A stretch of 64,000 nt of DNA from Pseudanabaenaceae cyanobacterium SKYG29. GTDB lineage: Bacteria > Cyanobacteriota > Cyanobacteriia > Pseudanabaenales > Pseudanabaenaceae. The stretch is from contig JANWWT010000001.1 of the NCBI GenBank assembly GCA_025055675.1, positions 682,001 to 746,000 of the forward strand. The letters are read 5' to 3'. Positions 7,571 through 17,600 of this stretch are shown in pieces (position 1 is the first letter of the stretch; each line of letters opens with the position of its first letter). The position numbers and the translations under genes are program-made. The notes beneath the pieces were generated by a model. That model did not search any database and was not told the DNA's origin. It saw only the letters and a list, made by a program, of their open reading frames with translations.

Positions 7571-8959
7571 GTGTCTACGTCTAGCCCAAATTTACTTCAT
7601 AATGGTAAGGAGTTCCCTTGCCTGCTGTCTATGACCCTCTCACCTAACCAACAACTCCTACCCCTTACTGCTAAAGTTAACAGCCAATACCAATTGACGA
7701 TCGGGGGGTGTGCTGTCCCCCAACTGGTGCAGGAATTTGGTTCTCCCCTCTACATCCTGGACGAGGTGACTGTCCGTACAGCCTGCCAACAGTATCGGGA
7801 AGCCTTCAGACAATATTACCCCGCTGACCACCTAGTTTTGTATGCCTCTAAAGCCTGGAGTTGCTTAGCCTTGTGTGCCCTGGTTGCCTCTGAGGGCTTG
7901 GGCATAGACGTAGTTTCGGGGGGAGAGTTATACACAGCTCTGCAAGCAGGGGTTGACCCCCGCACTATCTATCTGCACGGCAACAATAAATCAGCCCAGG
8001 AGATTGCTGAAGCCATTGCCGCTGGTTGCACGATCGTTCTGGACAACTGGCATGACATTAAAATCAGTGAAAAAATTGCCAAGGAGCGCCAAACTCGCCC
8101 TAGGGTAATGGTACGGGTGACCCCAGGGATTGACTGTCATACCCACGCCTACATCCGCACAGGACAACGGGACAGCAAGTTTGGTTTTGACCTAGAAGAA
8201 TTGCCCCAGGTATTTGCCCATTTGCAAGCCAGTCTCCTAGAGTGTGTAGGACTCCATGCCCACAATGGTTCGCAGATTTTCTCCCTCGACCATCCCCACG
8301 ACCTGCCGCGGATTTTGTTAAACTATTACCAATTAGCACGCACTGAATTTGGCTTCCAATTTACTGAATTAAATGTTGGTGGGGGTTTAGGGATTCGCTA
8401 CACGGAACAGGATGACCCTCCCCCTATTACCGATTGGGTGAAGGCGGTAGCAACAGGTGTAATTTCTACCTGTAGGGAGTTAAATTTGCCCCTCCCCAAA
8501 CTATTGTGTGAGCCTGGGCGCTCGATCGTGGGTCCCGCCTGTGTAACTGCCTATACCGTGGGCAGCAGCAAGGTCATTCCAGGGGTGAGAACCTACGTTG
8601 CTGTTGATGGGGGCATGTCGGACAATCCCCGCCCGATTACGTACCAGGCCCAATACTGCGCTGTTGTTGCTAATCGCATGGGTTCCCCCCTAAGTCAAGC
8701 CGTTACAATTGCGGGCAAGCACTGTGAATCGGGGGATGTGTTGATTCAAGACATTACCCTACCGGCGCTAGAAGCAGGGGATATTTTAGTAGTTTTGGCA
8801 ACGGGGGCTTACAACTACAGCATGGCTTCCAATTACAATCGCTTACCCCGTTTAGCAGCTGTCCTAGTCAATGGTGGCAGGGCAGAATTGATCCTTAGAC
8901 GGGAGACCTATGCCGATCTCCTCCGCCAGGACTGTCTACCTACTCGGTTGCGTATCTGA
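7571..8959 (+). CDS. lysA: Diaminopimelate decarboxylase
   Basis: PLP enzyme of fold type III that decarboxylates meso-diaminopimelate to lysine. The YASKAW motif near residue 95 holds the PLP lysine, the glycine-rich LNVGGGLGIRY binds PLP phosphate, and CEPGRS, CESGD and the late GAYNYSMASNYN motif (substrate and PLP tyrosine) are all present. Length (462 residues) fits cyanobacterial LysA. A GTG start at 7571 gives the extended N-terminus common in cyanobacteria; an ATG at 7631 would shorten it by 20 residues. The diadenylate cyclase gene follows after 8 nt. Because diaminopimelate is also a peptidoglycan precursor, this enzyme sits at a branch between lysine and wall synthesis. Confidence 0.95.
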   Translation: MSTSSPNLLHNGKEFPCLLSMTLSPNQQLLPLTAKVNSQYQLTIGGCAVPQLVQEFGSPLYILDEVTVRTACQQYREAFRQYYPADHLVLYASKAWSCLALCALVASEGLGIDVVSGGELYTALQAGVDPRTIYLHGNNKSAQEIAEAIAAGCTIVLDNWHDIKISEKIAKERQTRPRVMVRVTPGIDCHTHAYIRTGQRDSKFGFDLEELPQVFAHLQASLLECVGLHAHNGSQIFSLDHPHDLPRILLNYYQLARTEFGFQFTELNVGGGLGIRYTEQDDPPPITDWVKAVATGVISTCRELNLPLPKLLCEPGRSIVGPACVTAYTVGSSKVIPGVRTYVAVDGGMSDNPRPITYQAQYCAVVANRMGSPLSQAVTIAGKHCESGDVLIQDITLPALEAGDILVVLATGAYNYSMASNYNRLPRLAAVLVNGGRAELILRRETYADLLRQDCLPTRLRI

Positions 8960-8967
8960 GGCAATGA

Positions 8968-9840
8968 ATGCAAAAGTTGCCGACTTGGCTACCCCTGGTC
9001 ATCGATATAACGGCAGTCTTTCTCCTCAGTTGGGGGCTGCTGAGTTTGAGCAACGATCGGCGCACGGTTTTGTTAGCACGGGGGTACATCTTTCTGGTGG
9101 TGGTAACTTTACTGCTACGGCAAATCATCAATTGGGGGAATGTAGAGCGTTTGCCTATGCTCACCCTTGTCCTCAACAGTTTATTAACCGGTATTTCTGT
9201 TGCTTTGGCAGTAATGTTTCAAACAGAAATTCGGCGCTTTCTAGAAAATTTGGGGGAGGGAAATTGGCGTTATTTTTTGCCCCAGGACCGCCAAGCCCGT
9301 GCTGGTTCCCGATCGGTTGCTGTCATCGATGAAATTATTGAAGCAGTGCGGGAACTATCACAAAATCGCACAGGGGCGTTACTAGTGGTAGAAACAGGGG
9401 AACCAATTGGGGAAAAGGACATCCACGAACCAGGGGTAAAAATTGATGCCCAGCTTTCCAAGGAGTTGTTACAAACTATCTTTCAAACCAGTACCTTGTT
9501 ACATGACGGGGCAGTAATTATTCGGGGGGACAAAATTGTGGCAGCGGGAGTAATTTTACCCCTATCCGAGCGCAAAGCCTCGCGGGAAATTGGCACCAGA
9601 CATCGCGCCGCTATGGGGATTACGGAACGCATCCCTGAATGCTTTTGTATTGTGGTGTCGGAAGAAACTGGCTCGATCGGGTTTGCTGAGGGAGGGAAGC
9701 TAGAGCGCCCCATTTCTAGTAGTAATTTACGGGAAATTTTAGAGGCTAAATTAGAGGTTAATACCAACATCACCATGACCCGACGGGTACGGCGTTTTCA
9801 GTTCCTATGGCATAAAATTAAACAACACTATCGGGAATAG
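8968..9840 (+). CDS. cdaA: Diadenylate cyclase CdaA (c-di-AMP synthase)
   Basis: Membrane-bound enzyme making cyclic di-AMP from two ATP. Three membrane helices occupy about residues 9-27, 38-56 and 62-83, followed by a linker and the DAC domain (about 115-270). The catalytic motifs are intact: DGA at 180-182 (LLHDGAVII) and RHR at 211-213 (GTRHRAA). The length of 290 residues is normal. It begins 8 nt after lysA, so wall-precursor metabolism and this second messenger, which controls osmotic and potassium balance in other bacteria, are likely co-transcribed. The last 23 nt overlap the end of the convergent glycosyltransferase gene. Confidence 0.95.
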   Translation: MQKLPTWLPLVIDITAVFLLSWGLLSLSNDRRTVLLARGYIFLVVVTLLLRQIINWGNVERLPMLTLVLNSLLTGISVALAVMFQTEIRRFLENLGEGNWRYFLPQDRQARAGSRSVAVIDEIIEAVRELSQNRTGALLVVETGEPIGEKDIHEPGVKIDAQLSKELLQTIFQTSTLLHDGAVIIRGDKIVAAGVILPLSERKASREIGTRHRAAMGITERIPECFCIVVSEETGSIGFAEGGKLERPISSSNLREILEAKLEVNTNITMTRRVRRFQFLWHKIKQHYRE

Positions 9841-10951
9841 CGCCGGCGCTTTCTAACAAATCAGCGTAGATAGTTGCGGTCTGTTGCAACATCTTTTCTA
9901 AAGTAAAATTTTCCCTATAGTAAGCCTGGGCTGCCTGTCCCATAGTCTGTCTGAGTTGGGGGTCAGAGATGAGTTTTGCCAAGGCAACCGTTAACCCGGA
10001 AATTGACCGCGGGGGTACCAGCATGCCAATTTGAGCCGAGGGGATTTGTTCGGGAGTACCGCCGACCTTAGTTGCCACGATCGGTTTTGCCAGAGCCATT
10101 GCCTCTAAAATTGCCAGACTAAAAGCTTCCTGGAGGGAAGGCAGAACAAAAATGTCCACCAGGGCTAGGAAATTTTCAGAGCGATCGATGTAACCCAAAA
10201 AGTTGACTTTGCTATGTAGATGGCGGTTAGTAACTTGCTTTTCTAACTCATGCCGCTGTTTTCCCTCTCCAGCAATCACTAGACGCAGGTTATTATATTG
10301 GCGGACTAATTGGCAAAAAGCTTCCAGGAGGTAAGTAATCCCTTTCTCAGGTGTTAAGCGGGCTAAAGTACCAATCACAATCTCCCCCTCCCCTAACGCC
10401 AATTTTTGCCTAAGTGCTTGGCAACTATTCTCTGAAATCGATGGCAGACAAACACCATTGTAAATGACTGTGAGCTTGTGCCGCTTGAGACCATATCCTA
10501 GGAGGATATTCCCTTCCCCGCGACAGACAGCGATCACCCGATCGGCACCCCAATTTGCCAGTTGACTGCCTAACCAATAGCTCCAGTTTTTGCCAGCACC
10601 ATGATAGCCATGGACAGTAAAAACGATCGGTATTTGTGGTAGAAATAGTTTTACTGCCAACATCAACTCAGGGGCAGCATGGACATGGATTAAATCAATT
10701 TTAGTCTGTTTATGAATAGCCTGGAGATGTTGGTATAGTTGGCAAATACCCTGGGCAAAATTAAAATCCCAGCGGGGAAAGTGATAGGGCAAGATGTCCA
10801 AAGCGGTAAATTGGTGGGCAGTGGAACCAGGGGGAGCAAGCAGAGACACACGATAAAATTGGCGGAAATACACAGCTAGGGAGAGAGTATGCTTTTCCGT
10901 CCCCCCCTGCTCCAAGTAAGGTAGTACGTACAACAAATGCCGCCGTGACAA
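9818..10951 (-). CDS. Family 4 glycosyltransferase
   Basis: A 377-residue GT-B fold enzyme. The N-terminal domain opens with YVLPYLEQGGTEKH, the typical acceptor-side loop; the C-terminal domain has GTLARLTPEKGITYLLEAF, then VDIFVLPSLQEAFSLAILEAMA and PIVATKVGGTPEQI, the GT4 donor-binding E-x7-E region. Donor and acceptor sugars cannot be read from sequence. The only in-frame start near the expected N-terminus is TTG at 10951. It follows murB by 1 nt and so is the third gene of a murC-murB-glycosyltransferase run, which suggests a role in the envelope. Its last 23 nt overlap cdaA. Confidence 0.88.
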   Translation of the reverse strand: MSRRHLLYVLPYLEQGGTEKHTLSLAVYFRQFYRVSLLAPPGSTAHQFTALDILPYHFPRWDFNFAQGICQLYQHLQAIHKQTKIDLIHVHAAPELMLAVKLFLPQIPIVFTVHGYHGAGKNWSYWLGSQLANWGADRVIAVCRGEGNILLGYGLKRHKLTVIYNGVCLPSISENSCQALRQKLALGEGEIVIGTLARLTPEKGITYLLEAFCQLVRQYNNLRLVIAGEGKQRHELEKQVTNRHLHSKVNFLGYIDRSENFLALVDIFVLPSLQEAFSLAILEAMALAKPIVATKVGGTPEQIPSAQIGMLVPPRSISGLTVALAKLISDPQLRQTMGQAAQAYYRENFTLEKMLQQTATIYADLLESAGAIPDSVV

Positions 10952-10952
10952 A

Positions 10953-11816
10953 CTAATAGCTAAAATCCCCGATCATCTTTACCTCTGGTTGCAATAAAAT
11001 TGACCACTGCTCCCACACCTTAAGCTTAATTGTCTCCATTAGTTCATAAATCTCCCGTGCCTTTGCTCCCCCTAAGTTCAAAATAAAATTGGCATGGAGT
11101 TCTGACACCTGGGCCTGCCCTAGTTGATAACCCTTTAACCCACAGCGATCGATTAACCAACCAGCAGCGTAGTTAGGCGGATTGCGAAATACACTGCCGC
11201 AACTGGGGAGATGATAGGGTTGGGTGCGATGGCGATGTTCATAATTCTGTCTTGTCCGCGCCAATACCGACTGTGGGTCATGTCCTGGCTGTAACTGTAG
11301 CACCACCTCTGTCACAATAGCATTGCCCCCCTGCAGCACGGAATGACGATAACTATATTGCAAATCCTCCCTAGCCAACCATTGCCGTTGACCAGCAGTA
11401 GTCCACACTTCTACCCCCACTACACAGTCCGCAGCACACCCCCCCTGCGCCCCCGCATTCATTACTGCCATACCCCCAGCCGTCCCTGGAATCCCTACCG
11501 CCCACTCCAAGCCTGCCCAGCCCCGCTTTGCCAACTGCCAAGCCAATTTGGGCAGAGGTTCTCCTGCCCCCACATAGACCCTGTCTGCCGTCCACCTGAC
11601 ACCCCGCAGATACTTGGTACAGATGACCAAACCAGGAATACCCCGATCGCTGACTAACAAATTGCTGCCCGCCCCCAAAAAAGTCAAGGGTAAACCCTGC
11701 CCCCGCTCCAAGATTGCCTGTAGTTCCAAGACCGATCGCGGTAGAGCCAAAAATTCCGCTGCCCCTCCCACCCGCCAAGAGGTAAAGTTACTCAGGGGTA
11801 CACCTGTCTGCCACAT
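10953..11816 (-). CDS. murB: UDP-N-acetylenolpyruvoylglucosamine reductase
   Basis: FAD enzyme that makes UDP-N-acetylmuramate in the second step of peptidoglycan precursor synthesis. It opens with the usual LSNFTSWRVGG, has FLGAGSNLLVSD (FAD pyrophosphate), GIPGTAGGMAVMNAGAQG, the catalytic-serine region SCGSVFRNP, and VSELHANFILN, whose Glu is catalytic. At 287 residues it is the short (type II) form. The ATG overlaps the murC stop by 1 nt (TAATG), so translation is coupled to murC. Confidence 0.96.
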   Translation of the reverse strand: MWQTGVPLSNFTSWRVGGAAEFLALPRSVLELQAILERGQGLPLTFLGAGSNLLVSDRGIPGLVICTKYLRGVRWTADRVYVGAGEPLPKLAWQLAKRGWAGLEWAVGIPGTAGGMAVMNAGAQGGCAADCVVGVEVWTTAGQRQWLAREDLQYSYRHSVLQGGNAIVTEVVLQLQPGHDPQSVLARTRQNYEHRHRTQPYHLPSCGSVFRNPPNYAAGWLIDRCGLKGYQLGQAQVSELHANFILNLGGAKAREIYELMETIKLKVWEQWSILLQPEVKMIGDFSY

Positions 11817-13219
11817 TACACCCTTGCTCCTGCCCGTGCCATTGCTTCCAAGGTGGGCGTAATGATTTGATTCAAGTTACCCGCTCCTAGGAACAGCGCC
11901 AAATCCCCTGGGGACAGACATTTCAGCAAAAAAGCTTGCACATCACTCAAACGGGGTTGATAGGAAACGCAGGGATGCATCTTTGCCACTGCCGCTGCCA
12001 CATCCGCCCCAGAAATATTAAAAGTGTTACTCTCCCCTGCACCGTAGATGTCCGTGATTACCACCCGATCGGCATCCGCAAACGCCTGGGCAAATTCCTG
12101 TAGTAGGGCTTGGGTACGGCTATAGCGGTGGGGCTGAAAGATAGCCACAATTTGGTGTTGTCTATGTAATTTTGCCGAAGTGAGGGTCGCCCGAATTTCG
12201 CTGGGGTGATGGGCATAGTCATCGATGAAGGTAATGCCATTGTAGCTCCCTTTCCATTCAAACCGCCGTTTTGCCCCTGCAAATAGTGGTAGAGCAGCAG
12301 TGATTACCTGCCAACTTACTCCCAGATGCCGTGCTACAGCAATCGCTGCCAAGGTATTCAACAAATTATGCTTACCCAAAATCCGCAATTGAATTATCCC
12401 TTGGGGTTGACCCCGTTCCCATACCTCTGCTAAGGTGCCCTCTGCCCTGTAGTGAATTTGCCGCGCTGTGTAATCCGCTGCTTGTTCTAACCCATAGGTA
12501 ATAGTTGCTGGCAAATGCGCCCGCACATTGTGGCAGTCCACGCAGGCAACCAAGGTTTCACACTGCCGTCCAAAGTGCTGAAAAGTAGCAATCACTTGTT
12601 CCAAACTGCTGTAGTGGTCGGGATGGTCTAGTTCAATGTTCGTTACTACCCCAATTTGGGGAGCAAACCTGACCAGGGAACCGTCTGACTCATCTGCCTC
12701 TGCTACAAGGTACTGACTTTGCCCCAGTCTGGCATTCCCCTCCCAAGTGTCCACCTCACCACCGACTACGATCGTGGGGTCTAAACCCGCCTGCAGCAAT
12801 AGGAAACCAATTAAACTGCTCGTCGTAGTTTTACCATGGGTTCCTGCCACCGCAATGCTGTGGGACTGTGCCATCAACGCTGCCAACACATCCGATCGGT
12901 GTAACACAGGCAGGTTATGGGTTAGGGCTGTTTGCAATTCAACATTGTGGGGATGAATAGCACTAGAACAGACAACTTGGGGTTGGGCTGCAACATTGAT
13001 ATTCTGCAACTCATGTCCTTGGAAGATACGCACACCTAGTTGTTCCAGTTGCCGCGTGATGCGATTAGGGGCAATATCTGAGCCAGTGACTGTCAGACCC
13101 TTTTTTGCCAGAATGTGCGCAATTCCCGACATTCCAATCCCGCCAATACCGATAAAGTGGAAGGGCCTCCCGCTGAAGTCAACTGGTTTCAGCAGCTCGT
13201 GAGTCTCGCCGAACGCCAT
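11816..13219 (-). CDS. murC: UDP-N-acetylmuramate-L-alanine ligase
   Basis: Adds L-alanine to UDP-MurNAc using ATP. Residues 24-34 are the N-terminal Rossmann loop (GIGGIGMSGIA), AGTHGKTTT at 125-133 is the ATP P-loop, and the Mur-ligase centre and C-terminal domain follow (DDYAHHPSEIRATL, FQPHRYSRT). Length 467 is normal. The first seven residues (MAFGETH) are coded by a copy of a short repeat that also occurs in the transglutaminase-like gene, so the N-terminal extension is probably repeat-derived. It heads the murC-murB-glycosyltransferase run; the 82-nt gap upstream holds no obvious promoter consensus. Confidence 0.96.
   Translation of the reverse strand: MAFGETHELLKPVDFSGRPFHFIGIGGIGMSGIAHILAKKGLTVTGSDIAPNRITRQLEQLGVRIFQGHELQNINVAAQPQVVCSSAIHPHNVELQTALTHNLPVLHRSDVLAALMAQSHSIAVAGTHGKTTTSSLIGFLLLQAGLDPTIVVGGEVDTWEGNARLGQSQYLVAEADESDGSLVRFAPQIGVVTNIELDHPDHYSSLEQVIATFQHFGRQCETLVACVDCHNVRAHLPATITYGLEQAADYTARQIHYRAEGTLAEVWERGQPQGIIQLRILGKHNLLNTLAAIAVARHLGVSWQVITAALPLFAGAKRRFEWKGSYNGITFIDDYAHHPSEIRATLTSAKLHRQHQIVAIFQPHRYSRTQALLQEFAQAFADADRVVITDIYGAGESNTFNISGADVAAAVAKMHPCVSYQPRLSDVQAFLLKCLSPGDLALFLGAGNLNQIITPTLEAMARAGARV
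13193..13214 (-). repeat. Dispersed repeat copy at the start of murC
   Basis: GCTCGTGAGTCTCGCCGAAC matches the 5442-5463 repeat at 17 of 22 positions over the full span. It lies inside codons 2-9 of murC. Confidence 0.5.
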
Positions 13220-13301
13220 TGTTCATCCTTTACACCACGCCAAGTTGAGTATAACTCCAGAGAGGGAGCTTGTACAGCCGAAAATAGCGGAATTTTTGCC
13301 C

Positions 13302-14660
13302 CTAGTTATCCCTGGTGCATCTTAGTTGCTGATAGCGTCGACACAGCCCTTGCCACCGCTGGAGTAGATATGTCTTGCCACCAAAATGGAGATGGACATA
13401 GGCAGCATGGACATTTAACAGACTCCAACCATCGGGATTTGCTGGTAGTTGGGAGTTATATCTGTGCAATTGGAAGACAGGCTGAGGACTATATTTCGTT
13501 AAGACCGATCGGTGAAATTCATGCCCCCAAAATTGTTCCCCTACTTGACAGAGGAAACTGGGATTTTGTACAGTAGCTAAGCGATAGCCCAGTGTCAGTT
13601 TATCAGTCATTTTTGCCGTAGTGGGTAGAATATTTAACAGAGGGTAGAACCGATCGTTACTATCAACAATTCCCTGGCAGAGATACATCAAACCCCCACA
13701 CTCAGCATAGGTAGGTATGCCACTATAAATTAGCCTTTGTAGGCAGTCAATCAGCTCAGTATTGTTAGATAGACAATCGCCAAACAGTTCAGGAAATCCT
13801 CCACCGAAATACAAGCCATCGACACCAGGAGGTAGAGCGCAATCCTGTAGGGGACTGAAATATACCAACTCCATACCTACAGACTGCAGCAAATCAAAAT
13901 TGTCAGCATAATAGAAGTTAAATGCCTCATCCCAGGCAACTGCTAATCTTACTGTTGGTTGGGGTGGTGACGGTAGACAATCATGGGAATCTGTTTGCAG
14001 TAATGGCAATAATAAATCCCAAGTAAAGCTAGATTTACCTAGATGGGCTAAGTGATCAATAATGTCGTCTAAATTAAGTAATTCCCCAGGAGGAACTAAA
14101 CCAAGATAGCGCTCAGGAACTGTGGGAGCTTGACCACGCCAAATACGACCTAGAATGGGTAGATTGAAACTAGCAATTGCCTGCTCCAAAATCTCCACAT
14201 GCCTGTCACTACTGATAAAATTTAGTATGACACCTGCTATCTTTACCTGGGGATCAAACGTAGTATAGCCCTGTATAATTGCCCCGATCGATCGGGAAAT
14301 ACTGCTACAATTGAGCACGAGAACTACAGGTATATCCAACAATTTAGCGATATGGGCAGTGCTACCAAAATCATTAACACCAGTAGCACCGTCAAATAAA
14401 CCCATCACCCCTTCAATAAGGCAATAGGACTGAGCATGGCGAGCAAAGCACTCTTGAACATAGTCTTCTGATGTCAAAATAGGGTCGAGATTACGGCAGG
14501 GTAAACCAGTAATTTTGGTATGATACATAGGGTCAATGTAGTCGGGACCGACCTTAAAAGATTGCACCACTTTACCCCAACATTTCATTGCTGCTAAAAT
14601 AGCAAGGGCAACTGTTGTTTTGCCCACACCACTCCTTTCGCTTGCAATTATTACTGCCAT
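13302..14660 (-). CDS. cobB: Cobyrinate a,c-diamide synthase
   Basis: ATP-dependent amidation of cobyrinate side chains a and c in cobalamin synthesis, using glutamine. The N-terminal P-loop (ASERSGVGKTT) begins at residue 6, so the ATG at 14660 must be close to the true start; it is preceded by AAGGCGG on the minus strand. The C-terminal glutaminase domain has YAECGGLMYLCQ with the nucleophilic Cys, and WGHEFHRS near the end. Length of 452 residues is normal. CobN is divergent, with its ATG at 14662, so only one base separates the two start codons. Together with cobU at 43.5 kb it shows that this organism makes a corrinoid. Confidence 0.93.
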   Translation of the reverse strand: MAVIIASERSGVGKTTVALAILAAMKCWGKVVQSFKVGPDYIDPMYHTKITGLPCRNLDPILTSEDYVQECFARHAQSYCLIEGVMGLFDGATGVNDFGSTAHIAKLLDIPVVLVLNCSSISRSIGAIIQGYTTFDPQVKIAGVILNFISSDRHVEILEQAIASFNLPILGRIWRGQAPTVPERYLGLVPPGELLNLDDIIDHLAHLGKSSFTWDLLLPLLQTDSHDCLPSPPQPTVRLAVAWDEAFNFYYADNFDLLQSVGMELVYFSPLQDCALPPGVDGLYFGGGFPELFGDCLSNNTELIDCLQRLIYSGIPTYAECGGLMYLCQGIVDSNDRFYPLLNILPTTAKMTDKLTLGYRLATVQNPSFLCQVGEQFWGHEFHRSVLTKYSPQPVFQLHRYNSQLPANPDGWSLLNVHAAYVHLHFGGKTYLLQRWQGLCRRYQQLRCTRDN

Positions 14661-14661
14661 T

Positions 14662-17600
14662 ATGCACCGCCTTGTGACTACGCCAGGTAAAAGTGAAAGT
14701 ACTACTGATAGTATTATATTTGTCAATCAAGAACCAGCTCCCATTATTTTCATTACCGCTGCTGATACCGATATTCAAATTTTGGCCCAGGTAGCAACCA
14801 ATTTGCCAACAGATTTTCCTGCCCTGAGAGTAGTAAATATTTTGCAGCTGCAGCAACAAATTGTTATCGATACCTACGCTGATGAGGTCTTAAGGTTTGC
14901 CCAAGTAATTATCTTGCGCATTATTGGTGGCAGGTCATATTGGAGTTATGGCTTAGAGGTAGTAAAGGCAACAGCAGAAACAACGGGCGCGCAGTTAATT
15001 GTTCTACCAGGGGATGACATACCTGACCTAGATTTGCTGAGTCACTCCACAGTAGATGCTGTTACAGTCAACTATATTTGGCAGTACTTTCTGGAGGGAG
15101 GTAGTCAGAACTATCAAAATTTGCTCTACTACATCGCTAACCGATGCTTGGGTTATGCCATTGACTACCATGAGCCAGCAACTATACCCCGCTTTGGTAT
15201 TTACCCCACCCCCCACAAAACCTTGACTACAGATAGGAAAGTTGCCCTACTCTTCTACCGTGCCCATTATCTATCAGGAAATACCAAAACGATCGATGAA
15301 TTAGTTTATGCCCTGGGGGAGAAACAGATACAAGTTATCCCTATCTATGTCTCATCTCTGAAGAACCCTGACATCCAAAAAGCTGTGAGGGAACTATGTG
15401 CAGATTGTCAGGTGATTCTCAATACTACTAGCTTCTCTATTGCTGACCTAAAACAAGAAGTATCTACAATTGATTTATGGCAAAATCTGAATGTGCCTGT
15501 GCTACAAGTAATTTTTTCTACTAATACTAAACAAGCCTGGCTAAATAGCAAAAAAGGTCTGGCACCTCGTGACATGGCAATGAATGTTGTCATGCCTGAA
15601 GTAGATGGCAGAATTAGCACCAGAGTTGCCTCCTTCAAAGCAGATTTAGACTTTAGCCAATCACTACAAACACAAGTTTTAGCCTATGAACCACACCGAT
15701 CGGGCATTGCCTTTATTGTTGACTTAACTGATGGTTGGATAAGGTTGAGACAAAAGCCAAATTCTGAAAAAAAGATAGCTCTTATCCTCGCTAACTACCC
15801 TAATCAAGATGGCAGAATTGGTAACGGTGTAGGGTTAGATACACCCCACAGCTGCCTAAAAATTTTGCAAGCATTGCAGGAAGCTGGATATAAGTTATCA
15901 GGAATTCCCAGCACAGGTGAGGAGTTAATTAATTTACTTACTACTACAAAAACTAATGACCGTGCAGCCAACATAGTCCGCCCTAGCCGTCAAACCTTAT
16001 CCCAACAACAGTATGCAGAGTTTTGGTTAAAATTACCCGATCGGGTGCAAACAGAAATAACTAAGCAATGGGGAGACTATCAACAGATAGGGGAGTTTAG
16101 TATAGCTGGTCAGCAATTTGGCAATATTTTTGTCGGTATTCAACCAGCCAGGAGCCATGACCCTGACCCTAGTTGCAATTACCACAATCCTGACCTAGTT
16201 CCCCCCCATGAGTATTTAGCTTTTTACATTTGGCTGAGGGAAATTTTTCAGGCAGATGCCATAGTCCATGTAGGTAAGCATGGAAATTTAGAATGGCTGC
16301 CAGGTAAAGCAGTGGCTTTGTCAGAGACATGTTACCCTGAGTTAATTTTAGGAGCTATTCCCCACTTTTATCCCTTCATAGTTAATGACCCTGGGGAAGG
16401 ATCACAGGCAAAGAGACGCACGCACGCTGTTATCTTAGACCATCTAACTCCGCCCATGACTAGGGCTGAACTCTATGGTAAATTGCAACAACTGGAATGC
16501 TTGATTGATGAATACTACGAGGTAGAAACCCTAGAACCCGATCGGCTACCTCTGGTCAGAGAAAGACTAGTCAATTTAATTAAGTCAGAGCATCTGCACT
16601 ATGACTTGGGGATTAGTATAGAGGAGTTAAATCAAAACATCGATCGGATTCTCTCTACTGCTGATGGCTACTTGTGTGAACTAAAGGAATTACAAATTAG
16701 AGACGGCTTGCATATTTTTGGTTGTTGTCCCAGCGGTACACAGTTAAGGGATTTAATTATTGCCATTGCCCGCAATCCTACAGCCAGCCGATCGGGTTTA
16801 ACTAGGGCAATTGCGAAAAGCTGGGGCTTAAACTTTGACCCCCTCACTGCTAATTTAGGTGATAAGCTAGCCACAACCAACAGCTATATTGCTGACTGTC
16901 GTACCATTGGTGATGCTGTGAGCAAAATTGAAGAGCATGCTATTACTTTAGTAGAGAAGTTATTAGGGGGGACCAATACAGAAGCACTACAGGAGCCAAT
17001 CCGATCGGAGTTAGTGTGGGTGCAGGAATATCTATTACCAAGGCTCTACAGAACTGAGCAGGAGACTACTAATTTATTAAGGGGCCTTAATGGAGAGTTT
17101 GTACCAAGTGGTGCGTCAGGGGCACCGACTAGAGGCAGACCAGAAGTTTTACCGACAGGACGGAACTTTTACAGTGTAGATATTCGGGCTATACCAACAG
17201 AAACGGCATGGGATGTGGGTAGCAGAGCTGCAGAAAATTTAATAGAATATCACACACAAATGCATGGGGAATATCCCAGAAGTGTAGCTATTTCTATCTG
17301 GGGAACGGCTACAATGCGTACTGGTGGTGATGACTTTGCCCAAGCTCTGGCTTTGTTGGGAGCACAACCAATTTGGGATGGAATTTCCCGCCGAGTGGTA
17401 GACTTTGCTATTTTACCAACTACAATTCTGGGCAGACCCAGAGTAGATGTCACTTTAAGAGTATCAGGCTTTTTCCGGGATGCTTTTCCCAATTTGCTGG
17501 AGTTATTCGATCGGGTTATCAAGTCAATTACCACCTTAGATGAACCAGAGGATGTCAACCCCTTGGCTGCAAAAGTAAAGCAAGAAATAGCAATTTGGCA

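Noticed and set aside
9818-9840. Frameshift or misassembly at the cdaA/glycosyltransferase overlap
   Set aside because: Both proteins end normally and a similar 23-nt tail overlap occurs at DUF3352/tadA, so this is genome compactness.
14600-14700. Cobalamin riboswitch upstream of cobN or cobB
   Set aside because: Only one base separates the two start codons, so there is no leader region free of coding sequence, and no B12-box-like element was recognised.
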